Assembly (NCBI GenBank): GCA_947258425.1
Contig: CAMYIG010000049.1
Location: 4,022 to 68,021 of the forward strand
From: SZUA-76 sp945787585
GTDB lineage: Bacteria > Pseudomonadota > Gammaproteobacteria > SZUA-140
Direction: 5' to 3'
Length of the DNA stretch: 64,000 nucleotides
In this document: in pieces, positions 46,047-55,351 of the stretch
Position numbering within the stretch: position 1 is the stretch's first letter
How the letters are laid out: each line of letters opens with the position of its first letter
Program-made: the position numbers and the translations under genes
The notes under the pieces: model-generated
Seen by the model: only the letters and a program-made list of their open reading frames with translations
What the model was told of the DNA's origin: nothing
Databases searched by the model: none

Positions 46047-47392
46047 CGGCATCGTCGTCACCTTGAGTGCAGCGCCGACCAACGGCACTGTGTCGATTGG
46101 ATCTAACGGCGTGCTGACTTACACCCCGGCCAGTGGCTTTTCAGGTGCCGATAATTTCCAATACCGCATCACCGATGCCGATGGCGATGTGAGCGGCGCC
46201 AGTGTGGTGGTAACGGTGGCTGCCAATGAACAAACCACTATCCTCGTCAATGATGATGCTGAAGAAGAGCTCTCTTCAGGCACTATTGATCTTGGCAGCA
46301 GTGATCTCGAACTCATCCATGAGCCCGGGTGGTCTGGTGCCCAACGTGTGGGGTTACGGTTTGCATTGAACATTCCCAGCAACCATCACATCCTCAATGC
46401 CTATATCCAGTTCACTGCGGATGAGGTCTCCACTGGCGCAAGTAATCTCATGATCAGCGCAGACAATAGTACGAATGCAGTGCCATTCTCGAACACACGC
46501 TATGATCTCTCATCACGATCCCTGACCGCCCATTCAGTTAACTGGGCGCCAGCAGACTGGAACACTGCCGGGGAGCAAGGTCTCAATCAGCGAACCCCTG
46601 ACTTGAGTACTATTATTCAGGAAATTATCGATACAGATGGCTGGCAGGCCGACAGCCCCATCGCATTTATTTTCGATGGAAGTGGCACCCGTAATGCGGT
46701 ATCACTGGATGGTGCGCCGTCGAACTTTGGCTCAGTCAATTTTGCGCCACAACTGCACATTGAGTACGCTATCAATAGCGCGCCGACACCCCAGCCTGCA
46801 CCAGCACCAAAGTCGGAACCGACTGACTCCCAGCCACAGGCACATCCTGATAGCGCATCGACCGATACTGCGACACCAGTGGCTATCGCCGTACTCGATA
46901 ATGATACGGGATTAAATGATGGTCCCGTCACAGTCTCTATCACAAGCTTGCCCGCCAATGGCGTTGTCACCGTTGATGCAAATAATAATGTCATCTATAC
47001 GCCAAACAGCAGCTTCTTTGGTACTGATAGCTTTATCTACAGGGTCACGGATGCTGATAGTGACAGCGCCATGGCCAACGTCGAGATACTGGTGATATGT
47101 ACCTCCGGCACCTGTACAAAGACGATTCGGATCACCTGGAACCCAAACCCTGAACCAGACATCGCAGGTTACTATCTGTACCATGGCACACAGCCTGGTG
47201 TTTATCCGGATAAGATCTGGGTGGGCAATGTCACAACATATGACTTTGAGACAGCCGATTTAACCGACCATTTCTTTGCGATTTCAGCGGTAAACAGTGC
47301 CGAACATGAGTCAGGACAATCCGAAGAAATCCCCATATCATTAGCGCCATAATTCAACCATGATACTAATAAAACTGTACAGGATAGTTACA

Positions 47393-48988
47393 ATGAGTGT
47401 GCCCGTAAAACTTAGACTTATACTGCCAATTTTGTCCTTTCTATTACTGGGAACTAGTAATGCATTTGCTGCGATTTACTATGTATCCACTTCAGGCAAC
47501 GACTCGTCTGGTAGCGGCGCTTCAAGCAGCCCCTGGAAAACAATCGGTTACGGAATCGATCAAATGGCCTCCGGCGATACGTTGCTTGTTAAAGCCGGTA
47601 CCTATATTGGGAAAGAGAACTTCATCAACTCACGTCTTAACGATCTACCTAGTGGCACACCTGGCAAGTACACAATAGTAAAAGCAGAAGTGCCTTTGGA
47701 AGTCACTATCAAAAATGACGGCTCGCTCAACTATTACGATAACCTGATACGTCTCGAAGGAAACTATATTCATGTGGACGGTTTTATTGTAGATATGATT
47801 AATCAGAGCGAACCAGAATACAATGCGGAAGTCACGGGCAACTATAATAAAATCACGCGGAGTTTTTTTCGTCGCGAAGGGAATGTTAGTCAATACGGCG
47901 GCTGGGTATCGATTTTAGGCGATTATAACCTTGTCGAGGATAGCGCTGGCGTCGGTGCTGCACGGTATGGTTTCTATACCGGTGGCCCTACTTCATCAGC
48001 GAGCCAAAATATTTTTCGTCGTATCGTTGCCAGAGTGGATTACTCTAATTCTGACCAGCCAAAAGCGGCGTTTTCCGCCTACGGCAATGACACCGGCAAT
48101 AATATGCACGATGTGTTGTTTCAAAACTGCATTGCGATTGATGGACGACGCGGTCCCAGCAGTTCAGAAGACACCTATGGTGGATTTTATTTTCCTAAAA
48201 ATGCGACGAATATTACAATCCAGGGCAGCATCGTACTCAACAATGAAGCAGGACATGCCGGTTATTTTGTCAAAGAATTACAGGGCGATAATATCCATCT
48301 CGAACATTCTATCGCGTGGGATGTATATGGGAGTACTCACATAGCAGGCGTGCGCGCCAATGGCGCTGGCGGTCTTTATTTTGGACTCGACCATATGACC
48401 ATCGGCAACACACTGGCGGCGTATTACAATAAAGACAGCGCTCAACAGCGGGTTTTAACCAATTCACTCTTCTACAATAACGCTGTATTATCCTCAGGTA
48501 GCGATTATGATTGGGCCTCAAAGACCAACAATGCTTTCTTTCCTATCTCACAGGCGATCGGCATCCTTTCGATCATCAGCAATATCAATCTAAAATATAT
48601 CCTTCGTGCCGAAACTGGCAGCGCCCTTGTTGGCAGCGCTAGCGGTGGCGATAACATAGGAGCCGATGTCACCCAGCAATACGGCGTTTCAGGCACACTA
48701 TGGGGGGAACCGGGGTTTGATCAACGCACCAGCAATGCCCTCTGGCCGTGGAAGTACGAAGATAAAATCAAAACATTATTCTCAATTTCAAACACACCGC
48801 CGGCTGGCAACATCCCCTCCAGCAATAATACTGTCAGAGGATTTACGGTCGCAAATGATCAATTTGGCAAGCGCATGACATTAACCCGTTACATTTGGCA
48901 ATACCTGGGAAATGAGATCCCTTCTGAGATTTATGGTGCCTCATCAGTCTCGATTCCGACGGGAGGGAGCGCCGCTGTTATTCAGTAA
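47393..48988 (+). CDS. Secreted right-handed beta-helix protein (module copy 1)
   Basis: A 531-residue exported protein. The ATG at 47393 follows AGGATAGTTAC, the same leader as in the paralogue at 52164; the ATG at 47360 would add 11 residues. A signal peptide (LPILSFLLLGTSNAFA) precedes AIYYVSTSGNDSSGSG and PWKTIGYGIDQMASGDTLLVKAGTY, the usual opening of secreted parallel beta-helix proteins. The rest alternates short strands with N/D/G turns (GNYNKITRS, GDYNLVEDSAG, NIFRRIVARVDYSN), as in pectate-lyase-like helices. No lyase or hydrolase active site is recognisable. About three quarters of residues match the paralogue by eye. It follows the large gene by 40 bases, so the two are probably co-transcribed. 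Confidence 0.82.
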   Translation: MSVPVKLRLILPILSFLLLGTSNAFAAIYYVSTSGNDSSGSGASSSPWKTIGYGIDQMASGDTLLVKAGTYIGKENFINSRLNDLPSGTPGKYTIVKAEVPLEVTIKNDGSLNYYDNLIRLEGNYIHVDGFIVDMINQSEPEYNAEVTGNYNKITRSFFRREGNVSQYGGWVSILGDYNLVEDSAGVGAARYGFYTGGPTSSASQNIFRRIVARVDYSNSDQPKAAFSAYGNDTGNNMHDVLFQNCIAIDGRRGPSSSEDTYGGFYFPKNATNITIQGSIVLNNEAGHAGYFVKELQGDNIHLEHSIAWDVYGSTHIAGVRANGAGGLYFGLDHMTIGNTLAAYYNKDSAQQRVLTNSLFYNNAVLSSGSDYDWASKTNNAFFPISQAIGILSIISNINLKYILRAETGSALVGSASGGDNIGADVTQQYGVSGTLWGEPGFDQRTSNALWPWKYEDKIKTLFSISNTPPAGNIPSSNNTVRGFTVANDQFGKRMTLTRYIWQYLGNEIPSEIYGASSVSIPTGGSAAVIQ

Positions 48989-49386
48989 TCATGAGTAGCA
49001 TATTTTTAGCGCGCACTAAATAGAAACCATTTAGTGACAGAACACTCACAGGTGAGAGCTTTAATACGCCGCTAAACTGCGGCAATGTTATCTATCAAAT
49101 AAATTCTCTATCTATCTAATAAATGAAGACTATTTAGATATGAACCTTACTTTCAAATATTTAGTTGTTTGTATAGTATGATGCTTGTTTGTACAATACT
49201 CGCCACATTGAATTTCAATATTTAATGCAAGTAGCACTTTCACAGAATACACAGCAGTTAGCGCAAATACACATGAATTTTACAGGGTACATGTGGCATA
49301 ATTCTTGATTGATATTTTAAGCATAAAGTGAAATAACAACCTGTTTCAATTTTGATCACAGAAGTCGTTTATAGAGCCATCATCCT
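48989..49386. other. Intergenic region between the two module copies
   Basis: About 400 AT-rich bases. Two hairpins stand near the start: CACTAAAT/ATTTAGTG (49014-49021 with 49029-49036) and GCCGC/GCGGC (49068-49072 with 49079-49083). Neither has a T-run, but either may end the first module transcript. The remainder probably carries the promoter of the second module. No gene is seen. Confidence 0.5.
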
Positions 49387-52122
49387 TTGACCATAAAAAA
49401 ATTAACTGCTAGCAGCACACACGCCTCAGCATCAGTCATTAAGCTACCTGGGGTATTCACCCTAATCCTATCTCTTTTAGTAGCGGGCTGTGGTAGTGCT
49501 GGTAATGACACGTCCGCTACGGATAGTGATGCAGCAGCAAACACTTCGAGCAGCACTCAATCTACCGTTAACAACGTATCAGCAATCATCACGCCGATTG
49601 TTGGCTCTGCCAATGATGCTGAGGAAGAGGCCGCTACAGGTTCAATCGATGCCGCTAGTAGTGACCTCGAACTCATCTACGAACCCGGTGGCTCAGGAGA
49701 ACAGCGCGTTGGTTTGCGCTTCAGTCTGGATATCCCTAAAAATAGCATTGTCACGCGGGCTTACATTCAATTCACCAGCGATGAAGTGTCAACTGGTGAA
49801 AGCAGTCTGACTATCCGTGCCGAATACAGTGCGAATGCGGCATCTTTTTCTACAAATAATTTCGATATTTCATCTCGCCCTGTCACCACTGCATCAGTCG
49901 ACTGGACACCACCCGAGTGGAATACCACAGGGGAAAGTGGAATTGACCAGCGCACCCCTGATATCAGCACCCTCGCCCAGAAAGTAGTAGATCTCTCTGA
50001 CTGGCAAGCCAATAATTACATCGCATTTATCATTACTGGTACGGGTACTCGCACGTCGGTATCCCATGACGGTTCACCTGTGTTTGCACCAAAACTGTAC
50101 ATTGAATACGCAGTCAATGAACCCGAACCTGAGCCTATTCCGCCATCACCAGAGCCTGTGACTCCACCGCCTGCACCCGTCGATCATTTCCCCATAGCAG
50201 AGAATGACACCCTGAGCACTTCAGAAAACACGGCTGTCTCTTTCAACCTGCTCAGCAATGATCATGGTCTTGAAGATGGTGGCATTGTGATCACTCTAAG
50301 CAGTGCACCGGCCAATGGCAGCACATCCCTTGCTCAAAATGGCACGGTGACATACAGCCCCAATGGTGGCTATGCAGGCAGTGATCAGTTCACCTATCGC
50401 GTCACAGATGCCGATGGCGATTCAAGCAGTGCCATTGTTAATGTAACCATTGACGCGATTAATTATTTGCCCATCGCTCACGACGATAGTATCGAAATTA
50501 ACGCGGGGTCATCAGTCACGGTGAATGTCCTCACCAATGACACAGGACTCGAAGACGGCGGTATCACTGTCACACTCGACAACACACCAACTAACGGTAG
50601 CGTTCAGATTGACCAGAACGGCACAATTACCTACACCCCCAACAGTGGCTATGTCGGCAGTGACTCCCTTACATACCGCATCACAGACAGTGATGGGGAT
50701 AGCAGTAGCGCTAACTTCAATCTCATTATTCATCCACTTATCAGCCAACAACCCGCCAGTGATGATGCCGAAGAGACAATGTCAACCGGCAGAATGGATC
50801 TTGCAAGCAGCAATCTCGAACTTACACTACACACCAATGGCACGGGTGGCCAGCGTGTGGGGCTGCGTTTTAAACTAGACGTCCCCAGTAATAGCATTAT
50901 TACCAATGCCTATATCCAGTTTACAACCAGCCAGACCTCGTCTGGAGTAAGCAACCTGTTTATCTTCGCTGAGAAAAGCACCAATGCAGCAGCTTTTGCA
51001 AGTAATGACCTGAATCTTTTTCGCCGTCCCGCCTCAGATATAACGATTAACTGGATGCCGCCTGACTGGAATACGATCGGTCAGAAGGAGATTAGCCAAC
51101 GTACGCCAGATTTAAGTGCGCTCATTCAGGAAATCATTACATTAGACAACTGGCAGGCCAGCAACCATATCGCTTTTACCATATACGGCAGTGGCACTCG
51201 AATAGCGTACTCACTTGACAGCTCACTATTAAATCTAGGCACCACTGAACTAGCGCCACAGCTTTATGTTGAATATGCCCCAGCTGATGCAACGTCACCG
51301 CTGCCAGCCCCCACTAACACGTTTCCAATCGCGCATCTGGATAGTCTCACGACGATAAAAAATACGCCGGTAAGCATCAACGTACTAAGTAATGATGAAG
51401 GACTCTCAGATGCACCCATTAACGTCACCATCAGCACCCCCGCCCCAAATGGGCGTGTTGTTATTGGCCAAAATGGCAACCTCACCTACACACCAGATAG
51501 TGATTATTTAGGGACAGATACCTTCACTTACACCATCACAGACGCCAATAGCGACGCCGATTCTGCAAGTGTCAACGTCTCAATTAATGACTCCAATCAT
51601 TTACCCGTTGCCAATGCTGATAACGTCACAACGCAAACCAGCACACCGGTGACGATTGCTGTACTTGATAATGACACGGGTATAGAAGACAGCCCAATCA
51701 CTATGGCCATTTCAACGCACCCCATCAATGGAAGCGTGACCATTGAACCAGACAATACGATCACCTACACCTCGAATGCAGATTACTTCGGGCCTGATAG
51801 TTTCGGTTACACCATTACAGACATAGACAACGACAGCGCCGCTGCCAACGTACAGATTACCGTCACATGCACCTCTGGGATTTGCTCAAAGACCATTAGA
51901 GCCACATGGGATGCGAATGCAGAACCGAACATCAGTGGATACTACCTCCATCATGGTACACAATCAGGTACATACACAGATAAAATCTGGGTGGGTGATA
52001 TGACATCATATGATTTTATTACCTCCGAATTGACAGACCACTTCTTCGCAGTTTCAGCGGTGAATACGTCAAGCGATGAGTCCGATCTATCCGCCGAAGC
52101 ATCGATATCACTAGCGCCATGA
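49387..52122 (+). CDS. Lipoprotein with beta-sandwich, cadherin-like and FN3 domains (module copy 2, large gene)
   Basis: A 911-residue protein paralogous to the broken gene at 44132. The start is a TTG with no clear ribosome site. The N-terminus is a lipoprotein signal with lipobox LVAGC, unlike copy 1, which has a plain signal peptide. A Ser/Thr/Asp linker follows. Domains: beta-rich unit 73-241 (DAEEEAATGSIDAASSDLEL to KLYIEYAVN), two cadherin-like repeats 263-449, a second beta-rich unit 456-630, two more cadherin-like repeats 641-827, and a fibronectin type III domain 828-911 (WDANAEPNISGYYLHHGT). A Pro/Glu-rich hinge joins the first two regions. The beta-rich unit recalls carbohydrate-binding or DNRLRE-type folds, but I cannot confirm the family. 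Frame intact. Confidence 0.85.
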   Translation: MTIKKLTASSTHASASVIKLPGVFTLILSLLVAGCGSAGNDTSATDSDAAANTSSSTQSTVNNVSAIITPIVGSANDAEEEAATGSIDAASSDLELIYEPGGSGEQRVGLRFSLDIPKNSIVTRAYIQFTSDEVSTGESSLTIRAEYSANAASFSTNNFDISSRPVTTASVDWTPPEWNTTGESGIDQRTPDISTLAQKVVDLSDWQANNYIAFIITGTGTRTSVSHDGSPVFAPKLYIEYAVNEPEPEPIPPSPEPVTPPPAPVDHFPIAENDTLSTSENTAVSFNLLSNDHGLEDGGIVITLSSAPANGSTSLAQNGTVTYSPNGGYAGSDQFTYRVTDADGDSSSAIVNVTIDAINYLPIAHDDSIEINAGSSVTVNVLTNDTGLEDGGITVTLDNTPTNGSVQIDQNGTITYTPNSGYVGSDSLTYRITDSDGDSSSANFNLIIHPLISQQPASDDAEETMSTGRMDLASSNLELTLHTNGTGGQRVGLRFKLDVPSNSIITNAYIQFTTSQTSSGVSNLFIFAEKSTNAAAFASNDLNLFRRPASDITINWMPPDWNTIGQKEISQRTPDLSALIQEIITLDNWQASNHIAFTIYGSGTRIAYSLDSSLLNLGTTELAPQLYVEYAPADATSPLPAPTNTFPIAHLDSLTTIKNTPVSINVLSNDEGLSDAPINVTISTPAPNGRVVIGQNGNLTYTPDSDYLGTDTFTYTITDANSDADSASVNVSINDSNHLPVANADNVTTQTSTPVTIAVLDNDTGIEDSPITMAISTHPINGSVTIEPDNTITYTSNADYFGPDSFGYTITDIDNDSAAANVQITVTCTSGICSKTIRATWDANAEPNISGYYLHHGTQSGTYTDKIWVGDMTSYDFITSELTDHFFAVSAVNTSSDESDLSAEASISLAP

Positions 52123-52163
52123 TCGGCCCATTTCATCAGAACAAAGGCTAAAGGATAGTTACC

Positions 52164-53756
52164 ATGAACGCTTCAGTAAAATTCAGACTACTATTGCCAG
52201 CCCTGTTAATTTTCTTATTCTGGAATAACAGTGCCATCGCGGCTATTTACTATGTTGCAACAACAGGGAGCAATCTGTTTGGCGATGGCACGTCTAATGA
52301 CCCGTGGAAAACGATTGGTTATGGCATCGATAAAATGAAGTCGGGGGATACATTAATAGTAAAAGCCGGCATCTATCGGGGAAAAGAGAACTTCATCAAC
52401 TCTCGCCTTTCTACACTTCCCAGCGGTGGCCCGGGAAACTACACTACCATCAAAGCAGAATCGCCATTCACTGCCATTATTAGCAACAGTGCGCCGTTAA
52501 ACTACTATGATAATCTATTACTCATCGAAGTAGATTATATCCACATCGATGGCTTTGTATTTAACATGATCAATCAGAAAGAACCGGAATACAATGCTGA
52601 AGTATTGGGTAATTATAATAAAATCACCCAAAGTCTTTTCCGTAGAGAAGGCGATGTCAATGAATTTGGTGGCTGGGTATCGATACTGGGGGATTATAAT
52701 CTCGTCGAAGATAGCGCAGGCGTAGGCGCTGCCCGCTATGGTTTCTATACAGGCGGCCCTGGCTCATCCGCCAGCCAGAATATTTTTCGTCGCATCGTTG
52801 CACGCGTTGACTATTCAAATTCACTACAACCAAAATCTGCCTTTGCTGTTTACGGCAACAATGATGGCACCAATGTACGGGATGTCTTATGCCAGAACTG
52901 TATCGCGATCGATGGAAACCGCGGCCCTAGCGGCTCCGAAGAAACCTATGGCGGTTTTTATTTCCCTAAAAATGCCGCCAATGTAACGGTACAAGGTAGC
53001 ATCGTACTCAACAATGAAGCCGCACATGCCGGCTATTTTGCCAAAGAATTACACGGCGAAAATATCCGCTTAGAACATTCCATTGCATGGGGCGTTTATG
53101 GCACCTCATATATCGCAGGTGTCCGTGCCAATGGTGCGGGCGGCCCCTATTTTGGCATCGATCACATGACCATCGGTGCCAACCCCGTCGCCTATTACAA
53201 CAAGGACAGTTCAACGCAACGCGTGATGACCAATACCCTTTTTTATAACAATGCCACCACCAGTACTTCAGATTACGGCTGGACACGCAATTCACATAAC
53301 GCCTTTTTTCCTGCAACACAGGCCACAGGAAGTAATGCTGTGACGACCAATATTAATCTGAAATATATCCTTCGCGCGGAGAGTAACAGCGCACTGGTGG
53401 GCGCTGCCAGCGATGGCGGCAACATCGGTGCCGACGTCACAAAGCAATATGGGGTATCAGGCACGTTATGGGGAGAAGCGGGCTACAATCAACGCACCAG
53501 CGCTAATCTATGGCCATGGAAACACGAAGATAAGATCAAGGAATGGTTTGCTCTTCCTAATGTGCCGCCAACGGGTAACATCCCCGCGATTAATAATACA
53601 GTCCGAGGCTTTACTGTCGCCAATGATCAATTTGGCAAACAGATGACATTAACCCGTTACATCTGGCAGTACCTGGGTAACGAAATCCCCGCCGGCATCT
53701 ATAGCTCCACATCAGTGGCAGCCCCTACAGGGCACGCTGTTGCACTGGTGCCATAG
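52164..53756 (+). CDS. Secreted right-handed beta-helix protein (module copy 2)
   Basis: A 530-residue paralogue of the protein at 47393. AAGGATAGTTACC precedes the ATG, nearly identical to copy 1. A signal peptide (LLPALLIFLFWNNSAIA) precedes AIYYVATTGSNLFGDG and PWKTIGYGIDKMKSGDTLIVKAG. The central region (WVSILGDYNLVEDSAGVGAAR, GGFYFPKNA, SIVLNNEAAHAGYFAKEL) and the C-terminus (FTVANDQFGKQMTLTRYIWQYLGNEIP) are strongly conserved between copies, while the signal peptide and first strands differ more. The strongest conservation lies at the C-terminal half, which may bear the functional surface. It starts 41 bases after the large gene. The function is unknown; a role in the cell envelope or matrix is inferred from export. 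Confidence 0.82.
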   Translation: MNASVKFRLLLPALLIFLFWNNSAIAAIYYVATTGSNLFGDGTSNDPWKTIGYGIDKMKSGDTLIVKAGIYRGKENFINSRLSTLPSGGPGNYTTIKAESPFTAIISNSAPLNYYDNLLLIEVDYIHIDGFVFNMINQKEPEYNAEVLGNYNKITQSLFRREGDVNEFGGWVSILGDYNLVEDSAGVGAARYGFYTGGPGSSASQNIFRRIVARVDYSNSLQPKSAFAVYGNNDGTNVRDVLCQNCIAIDGNRGPSGSEETYGGFYFPKNAANVTVQGSIVLNNEAAHAGYFAKELHGENIRLEHSIAWGVYGTSYIAGVRANGAGGPYFGIDHMTIGANPVAYYNKDSSTQRVMTNTLFYNNATTSTSDYGWTRNSHNAFFPATQATGSNAVTTNINLKYILRAESNSALVGAASDGGNIGADVTKQYGVSGTLWGEAGYNQRTSANLWPWKHEDKIKEWFALPNVPPTGNIPAINNTVRGFTVANDQFGKQMTLTRYIWQYLGNEIPAGIYSSTSVAAPTGHAVALVP

Positions 53757-54084
53757 TGTTGACGACCCACTCCTGCTCACATCATTGATGCGATAATTAG
53801 CCGCTCTAACCTACCCGCATAAGGGGTAAATGGCCCACGCCACGCTTATCTATCTTCTTAACCCTTCCGTGGTCGAATGCGGACACCTGCGTACCTCAGC
53901 CAGAGAAACCAATCGATGACATTCCTGGCTGATAGTGGCATCGCGCTTGCATACTAAGAACAAGATGCGCTATTTTTCAGACACAATGTCGACTATCATT
54001 AAAGCACCGGACAGAAAACTTAACCTGTTGATTTCATATAATGAAATTGACCCCAAGGTCAGTTTTGTTTAAAGGAGATGCGCT
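53757..54084. other. Intergenic region before the catabolic operon
   Basis: A 328-base gap separating the accessory module from the thiolase gene. It contains the promoter region of the following operon and the palindrome at 54048-54061. No open frame or RNA gene is seen. Confidence 0.5.
54048..54061. promoter_or_regulatory. Palindromic operator candidate of the catabolic operon
   Basis: TGACC-CCAA-GGTCA is a 5-base inverted repeat in a 14-base site, ending 23 bases before the thiolase ATG and just after a TATAATG-like sequence (54037-54043). The position suits a repressor site. I cannot assign the regulator: it does not clearly match the LiuR motif I remember, and no regulator gene is adjacent. 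Confidence 0.4.
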
Positions 54085-55269
54085 ATGTCGCAACACGAGA
54101 TCGTGATAGTCGCCGCCCAGCGAACCCCCATCGGGGCGTTTCTTGGTCAATTTTCAGACACCACCACTCCTGAACTGGGGGCAACAGCCATCGCAGCAGT
54201 GCTGTCTGCCTGTGGGCTAAGTGCAGATGCCGTCGATGAAGTGCTCATGGGTTGCGTGTTGCCTGCGGGTTTGGGACAGGCCCCCGCACGCCAGGCAGCA
54301 CTGTTGGCCGGTCTATCAATCGACACCCCCTGCACTACCATCAACAAGGTATGTGGTTCTGGCATGAAAACTGTGATGCTTGCTGCCGATGCCATTACAG
54401 CTGGAAGTGCCAATATTGTGGTGGCCGGCGGCATGGAATCGATGAGCCGTGCGCCCTATCTATCACCCCAGACACGTCAGGGCGCGCGTTTTGGCCACGT
54501 CGAATTACTCGACCACATGCTCTTCGATGGCTTGCAAAACGCCGCAGATGGCGTCGCGATGGGCATGTTTGCTGAAGCGTGTGCAGCACACTTTAATTTT
54601 AGTCGTGAGCAGCTGGATGCCTTTGCCACTGAATCAGTCCGTCGTGCGGTCGCCGCCTGCGATAGTGGCGCATTCAATGATGAAATCGCCCCCGTTACCA
54701 TCAAAACCCGTCAAGGTGAACAACAGATCGATCACGACGAAACCCCTGCACGCTGCAAACCCGACAAAATCCCGGCACTAAAACCGGCGTTCAAAAAAGA
54801 TGGCGTCATTACGGCGGCAAATTCATCGTCACTGTCTGACGGTGCCGCCGCTCTCTTATTGATGTCTGCGGCTGAGGCACAACAGCGTAACATACAACCC
54901 CTCGCGCGCATCGTCGCCCACTGTAGCCATGCAATGCTACCGGAAGCGTTTACTCTGGCACCCATTGATGCGATTAAAAAACTCTACCTGAAAAGTGGTT
55001 GGTGTGATGATGATGTCGATCTCTACGAAATCAATGAAGCCTTCGCGGCGGTGACAATGGGCGCGATGCATGAACTAAAAATCGATCATAAAAAGGTCAA
55101 CGTCAACGGCGGTGCCTGCGCACTCGGACACCCCATCGGGGCTTCGGGTGCGCGTATTATTGTCACGCTGCTGCACGCATTGCGCGCACGCGGTGGCAAG
55201 CGTGGCGTCGCCTCACTCTGTATCGGCGGCGGTGAAGCGACCGCAATCGCGATTGAAACAATCGACTAA
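54085..55269 (+). CDS. Acetyl-CoA C-acetyltransferase (thiolase)
   Basis: A 394-residue thiolase with AAGGAGATG upstream. Catalytic residues are C90 (INKVCGSGMK), the histidine of GGACALGHPIGASGARI near 350, and the cysteine of SLCIGGGEA near 380. VAAQRTPIGAF and GGMESMSRAPY are family motifs. As the first gene before MCC beta, it fits cleavage of acetoacetyl-CoA formed at the end of leucine catabolism with the acetoacetyl-CoA synthetase at the operon end. PHB-type synthesis is an alternative use. Confidence 0.93.
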   Translation: MSQHEIVIVAAQRTPIGAFLGQFSDTTTPELGATAIAAVLSACGLSADAVDEVLMGCVLPAGLGQAPARQAALLAGLSIDTPCTTINKVCGSGMKTVMLAADAITAGSANIVVAGGMESMSRAPYLSPQTRQGARFGHVELLDHMLFDGLQNAADGVAMGMFAEACAAHFNFSREQLDAFATESVRRAVAACDSGAFNDEIAPVTIKTRQGEQQIDHDETPARCKPDKIPALKPAFKKDGVITAANSSSLSDGAAALLLMSAAEAQQRNIQPLARIVAHCSHAMLPEAFTLAPIDAIKKLYLKSGWCDDDVDLYEINEAFAAVTMGAMHELKIDHKKVNVNGGACALGHPIGASGARIIVTLLHALRARGGKRGVASLCIGGGEATAIAIETID

Positions 55270-55351
55270 TACCGCTGATCGGCAAAGCACATATTAGAAA
55301 CCGAGACGATAGCGCAACTAATAGTACAACAGAGATCACGGAACTGAAATT

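Larger units (their letters stand above)
44132..47352 (+). pseudogene. Large secreted multi-domain protein, frameshifted (module copy 1, large gene)
   Basis: One gene split into two frames: 44132-45040 (302 residues) and 45049-47352 (767 residues). A signal peptide (LFMVSLFNVSAATA) is followed by a 175-residue beta-rich domain starting DDAREAMSTGNVDL and ending APQLHIEY, which recurs twice more. Between copies stand cadherin-like/tandem repeats (NADTLTTAEDT, NVLSNDTGLEDGG, LTYTP, FQYRITDADGD). The end is a fibronectin type III domain (WNPNPEPDIAGYYLYHGT). At 44949/44950 a piece is absent relative to the intact repeat at 46046: exactly 70 bases by comparison, which would restore one frame of 1096 residues. 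Order restored: beta-cadherin-beta-cadherin-cadherin-beta-cadherin-FN3. Likely an extracellular adhesin or matrix protein; the function is unknown. Confidence 0.8.

Noticed and set aside
43174..53757. Genomic island with integrase or transposase
   Set aside because: No integrase, transposase, tRNA attachment site or terminal inverted repeats are visible at either edge; only the composition and the receptor remnant suggest acquisition.
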